Assembly (NCBI RefSeq): GCF_001625695.1
Contig: NZ_AUXY01000063.1
Coordinates: 28,603 to 92,602, forward strand
Reading direction: 5' to 3'
Source of the DNA: Pseudoalteromonas luteoviolacea H33-S
Lineage (GTDB): Bacteria; Pseudomonadota; Gammaproteobacteria; Enterobacterales; Alteromonadaceae
Length of the DNA: 64,000 nt
The notes beneath the pieces were generated by a model. It made no database searches and was not told the origin of the DNA. It saw only the letters and a list, made by a program, of their open reading frames with translations. The translations under genes and the position numbers were made by a program. How positions within the stretch are numbered: position 1 is the first letter of the stretch; every line of letters begins with the position of its first letter. Below are positions 57,403 to 64,000 of this stretch, piece after piece.

Positions 57403-57774
57403 TTAAGATACTACTTTTTTCCTACTTTGGTACGGAGGCCAGCCCATTTCAAGTCCAGCTAATACATGTAGATGAATGTGGTATACGGTTTGTCCACCAT
57501 CATTGTTGCAGTTCATTACAACGCGATAACCGTCTTCAGCAAATCCGTGCTCTTTCGCAAGTTTAGACGCTACCAAGTGTAAATGCCCAACTAAGTGTGC
57601 ATTTTCTTCATTTACGTCGTTAATTGTTGCGATTGGCTGCTTTGGTATCACCAATACATGAAAAGGTGCTTGAGGATTAATATCCTTAAACGCAAGTGCC
57701 TTTTCGTCTTCGTACACAATATCTGCAGGTATTTCACGATTAATAATTTTTGTAAAAATCGTTTCTTGGGCCAT
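57403..57774 (-). CDS. hinT: HIT family nucleotide-binding hydrolase (HinT type)
   Basis: A 123-residue histidine triad protein with HIHLH (His99, His101, His103), preceded by FKDINPQAPFHVLVIPK. HinT enzymes hydrolyse aminoacyl- and phosphoramidate-linked AMP. Monocistronic, between the regulator and the DUF2057 gene. Confidence 0.93.
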   Translation of the reverse strand: MAQETIFTKIINREIPADIVYEDEKALAFKDINPQAPFHVLVIPKQPIATINDVNEENAHLVGHLHLVASKLAKEHGFAEDGYRVVMNCNNDGGQTVYHIHLHVLAGLEMGWPPYQSRKKVVS

Positions 57775-57929
57775 TACTTTTATCCTTATATACGTTAGTT
57801 TAGCTGTTCAGCATAGCGTGGACTCAACAAGATACAAGGGAAATTACAACTGACGCTTGTTCATAATTGTAACTAAATTTGGCACAAATACCTTTCACTA
57901 CCAAGGTAGCAATCAAATAAAGAGGAAAT

Positions 57930-58529
57930 ATGAAGAAAATTAGTATATTTGGAATATTTATAGCACTTTATAGTGGTTTTTTTGTTGCAGGGGAAGTTAA
58001 TTTCCCAGAAGAATTGCTGCCATTGCAGGTTAATGAGCGTGAAATAGAGCACTCATTTTTTAACAAAGTCCGAACTTTAGACTTGCCTGCAGGTGTTCAT
58101 CGCATAAAAGTGAAGTATTCAGACTTATTTGAACTCGATTATGATGAGCATGAGGTGGTGGATTCAAAGCCATTTTGGGTGGAAGTAAGCATCACCGATG
58201 ATGATTATCAGGTACGTTTACAGCCAATCGATAATGTTGAGCAAGCGCGCGCTTTTGCCAAGTCACCAAAAATCTGGCTGCAGCCAGAAAAAGGCGGTAA
58301 AGTCGTAGTGAAGCAAGTGAAAGCACAGATTGTCGTAGCACCCGTACCTGTCGTCCGTGAATCAGCGCCTACGCAGGTAAAAACAGCCCCTAAAATACAA
58401 GAGAACGTGGAACAAGTTGCGCCCAGTACAGGCAAGCCCGATGCCGTATCTATGTTGGAATTTTGGTGGCGACAGGCAACGCCTGAGCAACGTGCTGCGT
58501 TTTTAACGACCATTGATGCACAGCGCTAA
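57930..58529 (+). CDS. DUF2057/UPF0319 family periplasmic protein
   Basis: A 199-residue protein with a signal peptide (about 1-20). The conserved family part (about 22-125) has INFPEEL-like opening (VNFPEELLPLQVNEREIEHSF) and beta-rich strands; the C-terminus has a Val/Pro/Gln linker and a helical WWRQATPEQRAAFL motif. Function unknown. AGAGGA precedes the ATG by 4 nt. Confidence 0.82.
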   Translation: MKKISIFGIFIALYSGFFVAGEVNFPEELLPLQVNEREIEHSFFNKVRTLDLPAGVHRIKVKYSDLFELDYDEHEVVDSKPFWVEVSITDDDYQVRLQPIDNVEQARAFAKSPKIWLQPEKGGKVVVKQVKAQIVVAPVPVVRESAPTQVKTAPKIQENVEQVAPSTGKPDAVSMLEFWWRQATPEQRAAFLTTIDAQR

Positions 58530-58540
58530 CGAACAAGCGT

Positions 58541-58579
58541 AAAAAAACATGCGGAGATAAAGCCTAGCCTTATCTCCGC
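58541..58579 (-). terminator. Rho-independent terminator of M1 peptidase gene
   Basis: GCGGAGATAA (58551-58560) and TTATCTCCGC (58570-58579) pair over 10 bp with a 9-nt loop; seven U follow on the minus strand. It lies just past the M1 gene and also faces the convergent DUF2057 gene. Confidence 0.9.
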
Positions 58580-58585
58580 CGGCGC

Positions 58586-60430
58586 TTATTCAAATATAGC
58601 GTCAACAGTACCTTGCGCTAATGGGTGGTATCCCGGACGTGCTTTTTGATACACACGATACGCCCAATCACGTTTGTCAGTATTTGCCAGTGCCTTGTAT
58701 AAAGGAACGATAAGTTTGCGTCGGCCAATGCCACTTAGGTGCGCATCCAGTGCAGGGTAAATAGCCTGATAGCCGTTGCCAACTGCCAACATGTACCATG
58801 CGAATGCTAATTCAGCATTCGTTGAATTGGTCAGATTAAATGCACTGTCTAGTGCTGCCATCTTGTCCAAAGCCAGATCTCTTGGCAGGTTATTTAAAAA
58901 GTGCAGCCACTCATGCACTGTCCAGTTTCTGGTAGGCAATGTATTTAGAGACTTGCTACCACTGAGCCAAGCTTGCATATGCTTATCAACCTGATTGAAA
59001 GCATCAGAGGTTGGATTAGGCGCATCGGTTGGTAAGCCTGGTTGGTATATCCATTCTTTGGCTTTTTCTAATGAAACGATACCTGGGTGCTTTTGCAATA
59101 AGTGCTTATCAAGGTACTTAACAAACTCTGCAGTGGTCAGAGACTTAAATGCATAGGCATCGAAATACCCTTTGACGAAGACATCAAATTTTTCACGACC
59201 AAATTTTTCTTCTAAATAAATAAGGAATAATTGGCCCTTGATATAAGGTACTTTACTGAATGCATCATCTGGATCGCGACCATTGAGCTTTAAGTTCAAC
59301 CGTGTATCCGGTGCAGGAATGTTTTTGAGCTGGGCGCGCAGGCCTGCAGCATCTAGTGCTTGCTCCATTACAGCGCGGTCACGACCAAACACCTCTTCCA
59401 TGATGCGGTTTTCAACATAGGACGTAAAACCTTCATTGAGCCATAGATCTTCCCAAGTTGCGTTTGTCACCAGATTACCTGACCAAGAGTGCGCCAGTTC
59501 ATGAGCAATCAAGTTAACGAGGCTTTTATCTCCTGCAACCACGGTTGGCGTAATGAATGATAAGCGCGGGTTTTCCATCCCACCAAATGGAAAGCTCGGT
59601 GGCAACATTAGCAAGTCGTAGCGGCCCCATGCGTATTCACCGTACATGGCATTGGTTTTGTCTATCATGGCTTGTGTGTCATTAAACTCTGCCACAGAAG
59701 CATCGAGAATTTGCGGCTCCGCAAATATCGCCGTTTGATGAGACATTTCTTTATATTCAAGGTTACCAGCACCGATGGCGATTAAATATGGTGGGATAGC
59801 CTGTGGCATATCGAACCAGTAGTCACCATCTTTCACAAACGCTTCGGAGTTGTCTGCACTCATGACTGCGCGAACATCTTTGGGTGTTTGAATACGCGCT
59901 GTATAGGTGGTGCGCATCGCGGGCGTATCTTGTACAGGGATCCAACTTCTGGCATGGATGGCTTGAGATTGGCTGTACATGAAAGGGTGAGTTTTACTTG
60001 CAGTCTGCACTGGCGTTAGCCACTGTAAGCCAGAGGCTTGTGGCAAGCTGTTATAGTAAATGCGTGCTTTGCTCGCTTGGTGCTTGAATTGGATGGTGAG
60101 CTTGGCACCTTTCACACCACTGCGCGGTGCGAGCGTGAATTGTGCGGGTAGCCATTTTCCCTGTGGTGATTGATAGAGGATTTTATCTATTTCAAGGTCG
60201 CGGGTATCCAGTACCAGTGTACGTGCATGGCTGTTTTGCCATGCTAGGGTGTGCTCAACAAATCCTTCGAGCTGCTTGTCCTCAAAGTCGATATCGAGAT
60301 CCAAATGTAAGTGTGTGCTTACCACGTCTTTTAAGTTTGCAAAAGTATGCTCATCGACGGCATCTGCCGCCAAAACAGTATGAGAGAGGCCTGCCAATGT
60401 GAGGCCGAATGTTAAGGCTGAGATTTTCAT
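58586..60430 (-). CDS. M1 family aminopeptidase, leukotriene A4 hydrolase type
   Basis: A 614-residue zinc aminopeptidase with a signal peptide (about 1-21). The exopeptidase motif GGMEN is at 283-287, HELAH at 310-314 and the third zinc ligand Glu333 in LNEGF. Domain order (beta saddle, thermolysin-like, C-terminal helical repeat of about 150 residues) matches the LTA4H/cold-active ColAP class. Likely periplasmic peptide degradation. Confidence 0.92.
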   Translation of the reverse strand: MKISALTFGLTLAGLSHTVLAADAVDEHTFANLKDVVSTHLHLDLDIDFEDKQLEGFVEHTLAWQNSHARTLVLDTRDLEIDKILYQSPQGKWLPAQFTLAPRSGVKGAKLTIQFKHQASKARIYYNSLPQASGLQWLTPVQTASKTHPFMYSQSQAIHARSWIPVQDTPAMRTTYTARIQTPKDVRAVMSADNSEAFVKDGDYWFDMPQAIPPYLIAIGAGNLEYKEMSHQTAIFAEPQILDASVAEFNDTQAMIDKTNAMYGEYAWGRYDLLMLPPSFPFGGMENPRLSFITPTVVAGDKSLVNLIAHELAHSWSGNLVTNATWEDLWLNEGFTSYVENRIMEEVFGRDRAVMEQALDAAGLRAQLKNIPAPDTRLNLKLNGRDPDDAFSKVPYIKGQLFLIYLEEKFGREKFDVFVKGYFDAYAFKSLTTAEFVKYLDKHLLQKHPGIVSLEKAKEWIYQPGLPTDAPNPTSDAFNQVDKHMQAWLSGSKSLNTLPTRNWTVHEWLHFLNNLPRDLALDKMAALDSAFNLTNSTNAELAFAWYMLAVGNGYQAIYPALDAHLSGIGRRKLIVPLYKALANTDKRDWAYRVYQKARPGYHPLAQGTVDAIFE

Positions 60431-60550
60431 TTTTATCCTTGCTCATGATTGAGTGTCCGCATTGTTATACCACTTCACAACGTAAATGGCACTTGGATGC
60501 GTTAGCGGCATCAATCAGGTAAACTAGGAGGAATAATTGGTAGTTTATAG

Positions 60551-61570
60551 GTGCTTTTTGTGCACGCTTTGCAGTCCTTACATACGTTTGCTTTGCCTTC
60601 TCATTGCCAAAAATTGGTGGTGGTTGAGGCGCCAGAGCAGTTAAAAGAAATAGATTTTGAACCACCTTTCTTTATTTTGGGAGAGGGAAGTAACTGCGTC
60701 TTCTTAGAAGATTTCCAAGGCAGCGTACTGCAGATAGCAAATCGTGGTATCGAAATCTCCGAAACCGAGCTGCATTATCATGTGCGTGTCGCCGCAGGTG
60801 AAAACTGGCATCAATTGGTGATCAAATTACTGAATATGGGCATAGGCGGGCTTGAAAACCTGGCATTAATACCCGGCACCGTCGGTGCAGCACCGGTGCA
60901 AAATATCGGCGCTTATGGTGTGGAGCTGGCTGATGTATTTGACTCACTAACTGGCTTTGATATTGCAAAGCGAGATTTTGTACAGCTTAATAAAGCTCAG
61001 TGCCAGTTTGGTTATCGTGACTCGGTCTTTAAAGGGCCATTGCAAGGCCAATTTGTGATCACAGAAGTCACGCTTAAACTCCCCAAGCAGTGGCAACCGA
61101 TATTGGCATATGGACCATTGAAAGCGTTGCAGGGGCAGGCTGTTAGTCCACAATTAGTGGCTGATCGAGTGATACAAATAAGACGCAGTAAATTGCCTGA
61201 TCCAACAGTGTGCGCCAATGCGGGTAGCTTCTTTAAAAATCCAGTTGTTGAAGCGCAATTAGTCGATACATTGCAAGAGCAGTATCCTGATATGCCAGTG
61301 TACCCGGTCACAAAGGGCAGAGTGAAACTGGCCGCAGGGTGGTTGATTGAGCAAGCCGGTCTAAAAGACCATCGTATTGGTGGTATCTGCGTGTATGACA
61401 AGCAAGCACTGGTACTGGTCAATGACCAACAGGGTAATGGCACTGAATTACTTGCCATGATTGAGCATATTCAACAGTCGGTATGGGATAAGTTTTCGGT
61501 TGCGTTAATGCCTGAAGTGCGTCTGATCGCAGCGCAAGGAGAACATTCAGCTGGGGGCATGCATGGTTAA
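60551..61570 (+). CDS. murB: UDP-N-acetylenolpyruvoylglucosamine reductase
   Basis: A 339-residue FAD enzyme that makes UDP-N-acetylmuramate for peptidoglycan. Motifs: FILGEGSNCVF, LIPGTVGAAPVQNIGAYGVEL, FGYRDSVFK and NAGSFFKNP. The GTG at 60551 directly follows an in-frame stop; an AGGAGG at 60526-60531 is too far, so the start could be the next GTG at 60560. The gene overlaps birA by 8 nt. Confidence 0.93.
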   Translation: MLFVHALQSLHTFALPSHCQKLVVVEAPEQLKEIDFEPPFFILGEGSNCVFLEDFQGSVLQIANRGIEISETELHYHVRVAAGENWHQLVIKLLNMGIGGLENLALIPGTVGAAPVQNIGAYGVELADVFDSLTGFDIAKRDFVQLNKAQCQFGYRDSVFKGPLQGQFVITEVTLKLPKQWQPILAYGPLKALQGQAVSPQLVADRVIQIRRSKLPDPTVCANAGSFFKNPVVEAQLVDTLQEQYPDMPVYPVTKGRVKLAAGWLIEQAGLKDHRIGGICVYDKQALVLVNDQQGNGTELLAMIEHIQQSVWDKFSVALMPEVRLIAAQGEHSAGGMHG

Positions 61571-62558
61571 AGCACCTGTTGGAAATAAATTAGCAATATT
61601 AAGTGCGCTGAGCCGAGATCATTTTATTTCTGGTCAGGCATTGGGAGAGCAGCTGGGGATAAGCCGTGCTGCTGTTTCAAAGCATATAAAATCATTGCAG
61701 GACATGGGCATTGATATCTTTAAAGTCACTGGCAAAGGGTATCGCTTAAATCATAGCTTACCATTACTAGATCAAAGTAAAATCATACCGGTTTGGCAGG
61801 CGCTGACCGACAAACCTTGTCACATAGAAGTGCAGCCTATCATTGACTCGACCAATAGTGAGCTGATGCGTCGCATTCAGTCTAAAGACGCGGCGTTAAC
61901 ATCTGGGCAGGTGCTGGTGGCAGAAATGCAACAAGCTGGTCGAGGTCGACGCGGCAGGCAATGGCAATCTCCGTTTGGTGCCAATTTATATTACAGTTAT
62001 TACTGGCATTTTGAGGACGGTATGCAGGCGGCTATGGGTGTGTCTGTGGCAGTCGGATTGGCTGTACATGACGCACTCAGCGCTTTGTATGATTTGGATG
62101 TTCAGCTTAAATGGCCAAATGATATTTATATTAATGAGCATAAGTTGGCAGGTGTGTTAGTAGAGCTAGATGGGCAAATGGAAGGGCCATGTCATCTGGT
62201 GATTGGTATTGGTTTAAACGTGGCCATGCCAACCAGTGCTGCTCAGCATATTGACCAAGCTTGGACTGATTTAAGTCAGCATGTATCCGAGATAGATAAA
62301 AATCAGCTGGCCGTAGTGTTGACCCTATGTTTGCAAAAGCGCCTTCATATGTATCAAAAAAATGGTTTAAGTGACATGGTCGCACAGTGGAATGCGTTGA
62401 ATGCGTTTCGTGACCAAGTAGTCAGTTTAAGCACCGGGCAAAGGCAGTGGCGGGGGATCTGTGAGGGTATTGATCATCAAGGTGGGTTAATCTTACGCCA
62501 AGATGGTGAGCGTAAAACTTATTATGGTGGTGAAATTTCACTGCGTAAGGAGCCGTGA
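61563..62558 (+). CDS. birA: Bifunctional biotin ligase/biotin operon repressor
   Basis: A 331-residue protein with an N-terminal winged HTH (ISRAAVSKHIKSLQDMG) and a biotin-protein ligase core (AGRGRRGRQWQSPFGANLYYS, VQLKWPNDIY). It biotinylates the acetyl-CoA carboxylase carrier and represses biotin genes. Neighbours murB and coaX overlap at both ends. Confidence 0.95.
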   Translation: MVKAPVGNKLAILSALSRDHFISGQALGEQLGISRAAVSKHIKSLQDMGIDIFKVTGKGYRLNHSLPLLDQSKIIPVWQALTDKPCHIEVQPIIDSTNSELMRRIQSKDAALTSGQVLVAEMQQAGRGRRGRQWQSPFGANLYYSYYWHFEDGMQAAMGVSVAVGLAVHDALSALYDLDVQLKWPNDIYINEHKLAGVLVELDGQMEGPCHLVIGIGLNVAMPTSAAQHIDQAWTDLSQHVSEIDKNQLAVVLTLCLQKRLHMYQKNGLSDMVAQWNALNAFRDQVVSLSTGQRQWRGICEGIDHQGGLILRQDGERKTYYGGEISLRKEP

Positions 62559-63256
62559 TGCGTTTGCTCGTTGATGTCGGTAATACCGCCGTGAAAGTCG
62601 CCACTGAGTTGCAAGGTGAAATTGTGCTTATTAATGAAGCGCACGTGCCTTGGCACATAATCGAAGAAGTCTTGATAGCGCAAGTTGGAAGTAACGAGGA
62701 CTTAACACCGATATTGCAACAAGCCCAGTCTCATCAAGTGCCTTATCTATTTGCTTCAGTCTCACCCACTTTAGGCGCACTAAAATGTGCGTATGCAGAA
62801 TTTCAAAACTTAGGCATAGATCGTTGGCTTACCGTGGTTGCCAGCTTTCATTTGTTTCCCAACCAAGCTTGTGTGATTGTTGATTCAGGAACAGCGACTA
62901 AAGTCGATGTGTTGGACGCGTCGGGTCAACACCAAGGGGGATGGATTTTGCCTGGATTAGATATGATGATCGACAGCTTGGTGGCCAATACACAAAAAGT
63001 ATTCAGTGACACGCATACATTGTTCGATACAAAGCTGGGGACCAATACGCCCAATGCGGTAAAAAATGCAGCGCTGAGTGCGACTGTTGCACTGGCCGAG
63101 CGTGCAGTGACGCAAATAGGTGAAAAAGTCCAGCTCATTTATGCGGGTGGATATGGCGAACTTATTCAGCAACACCTTGATCCTAAAGGTATCTATTTTG
63201 ACGATTTGGTCATGCAAGGGCTGATTTATTGGCGCAAATATCAACAAAACGATTAA
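62558..63256 (+). CDS. coaX: Type III pantothenate kinase
   Basis: The ATG at 62558 is preferred (AAGGA 6 nt upstream; TGATG overlap with birA stop) over the GTG three bases earlier. The 232-residue ASKHA-fold enzyme has DVGNTAVKVA, VDSGTATKVDVL and GGWILPGLDMM. It starts coenzyme A synthesis and, unlike type I kinase, is not inhibited by CoA. A tRNA cluster follows. Confidence 0.93.
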   Translation: MRLLVDVGNTAVKVATELQGEIVLINEAHVPWHIIEEVLIAQVGSNEDLTPILQQAQSHQVPYLFASVSPTLGALKCAYAEFQNLGIDRWLTVVASFHLFPNQACVIVDSGTATKVDVLDASGQHQGGWILPGLDMMIDSLVANTQKVFSDTHTLFDTKLGTNTPNAVKNAALSATVALAERAVTQIGEKVQLIYAGGYGELIQQHLDPKGIYFDDLVMQGLIYWRKYQQND

Positions 63257-63323
63257 ATAGTAGAGTTTTTGTTGTAAATATGAGCATTTAAACAAGAAAT
63301 TGCGATTTTTTTTGATTTAACGG

Positions 63324-63352
63324 TTGCATAGTGTCAGCGGTTGCTCTAATAT
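63324..63352 (+). promoter_or_regulatory. Promoter of the tRNA-tuf cluster
   Basis: TTGCAT (63324-63329), 17-bp spacer, TAATAT (63347-63352), then the GC-rich CTCGCCCC discriminator typical of growth-rate-controlled stable-RNA promoters. It lies about 20 nt before the first tRNA. Confidence 0.7.
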
Positions 63353-63373
63353 CTCGCCCCGTACTAAAGCAGT

Positions 63374-63449
<76 letters not shown>

Positions 63450-63493
63450 TCTTTAAAAGATTTAGAACACGCTTTAGAAAAGAATTTTTATGT

Positions 63494-63578
63494 GGAGGGG
63501 TTCCCGAGCGGCCAAAGGGATCAGACTGTAAATCTGACGGCTCAGCCTTCGCTGGTTCGAATCCAGCTCCCTCCACCA
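63494..63578 (+). tRNA. tRNA-Tyr (anticodon GTA)
   Basis: 85 nt with the long variable arm of class II tRNAs; acceptor GGAGGGG/TCCCTCC (one G-T pair), anticodon GTA in CTGTAAA, CCA encoded. Confidence 0.95.
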
Positions 63579-63623
63579 CTTTATTCTTGACGGTTCTGAG
63601 GTAGTTAAGAACAGGTTCCTAAA

Positions 63624-63698
<75 letters not shown>

Positions 63699-63710
63699 GA
63701 TTTCTGGTGT

Positions 63711-63786
63711 GCTGATATAGCTCAGTTGGTAGAGCGCACCCTTGGTAAGGGTGAGGTCGGCAGTTCAAATCTGCCTATCAGCACCA
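63711..63786 (+). tRNA. tRNA-Thr (anticodon GGT)
   Basis: 76 nt; acceptor GCTGATA/TATCAGC, anticodon GGT in TTGGTAA, CCA encoded. The order Thr-Tyr-Gly-Thr-tuf is the classical E. coli tufB arrangement. Confidence 0.95.
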
Positions 63787-63812
63787 GTCTCCGGATCTTC
63801 CCAAATACTTCC

Positions 63813-63874
63813 TTTGATTTGTCACAAAAACATTTATAATTGTAAAGACTAAACATAGTCCCCGCGCGCGCGCG
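63813..63874 (+). promoter_or_regulatory. Candidate tuf promoter and CG-repeat leader
   Basis: TTTGAT (63813-63818) and TATAAT (63835-63840) with a 16-bp spacer could be a tuf promoter in addition to read-through from the tRNA promoter. The presumed leader holds CGCGCGCGCGCG (63863-63874), an unusual alternating run. Confidence 0.45.
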
Positions 63875-63877
63875 TGA

Positions 63878-64000
<123 letters not shown>

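Overview
The window looks like chromosome of a marine gammaproteobacterium of the order Alteromonadales, most likely Pseudoalteromonas. That is an inference from gene order and protein character: ubiE-ubiJ-ubiB-tatABC followed by tatD and hemB, murB-birA-coaX-tRNAs-tuf, a second EF-G gene outside the str operon, and several secreted peptidases and signalling proteins. I see no rRNA, insertion sequence, prophage or CRISPR array.

Layout. 1-5.3 kb: the end of a histidine kinase, a near-consensus Fur box/promoter, a small membrane protein, a secreted HExxH propeller protein, and a convergent secreted trypsin-like protease with PKD and PPC domains. 5.8-14.8 kb: a MacA/MacB-like ABC export operon, preceded by a palindrome and a 25-codon hydrophobic ORF, then an RND efflux pair. 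15-20.8 kb: oligopeptidase B, a STAS-like protein, a Dps-type ferritin, a small membrane protein, a lipase-like hydrolase, YaeQ and the YlqF/RbgA GTPase. 20.8-23.5 kb: a diguanylate cyclase, then the most striking region, three tandem copies of a Fur-box-controlled, RyhB-like small RNA gene on the minus strand. 23.5-28.8 kb: a GntP-type permease, an AIM24-family protein, a highly codon-biased EF-G and a small membrane protein. 28.9-38.6 kb (minus strand): ubiE-ubiJ-ubiB-tatABC, a periplasmic CYD-motif protein, tatD, an inserted diguanylate cyclase and hemB, preceded by a degenerate GGDEF protein. 38.9-46.9 kb: a DUF885 lipoprotein and a complete methionine-salvage cluster (mtnK, mtnA, mtnDCB, a methionine-type aminotransferase and an omega-amidase) with two MetJ-box-like operators. 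46.9-57.2 kb: a poly-HAMP chemoreceptor, a propeller-amidohydrolase, a hybrid histidine kinase and a CsgD/VpsT-like regulator. 57.4-64 kb: HIT protein, DUF2057 protein, M1 aminopeptidase, murB-birA-coaX, four tRNAs and the start of tuf.

Themes. (1) Iron: a Fur box that matches the 15-bp consensus lies at 181-195, and the three RyhB-like RNAs each carry two Fur-box-like sites. They share a core identical over 10 nt to E. coli RyhB (from memory) and stems kept by compensatory changes. (2) Cyclic-di-GMP: two intact GGDEF proteins, one degenerate one and a CsgD/VpsT-like regulator. (3) Methionine salvage: all cycle enzymes from methylthioribose onward sit together, apparently under MetJ. (4) Envelope export and efflux: ABC, RND and Tat systems. 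All functional statements are read from sequence without database searches.
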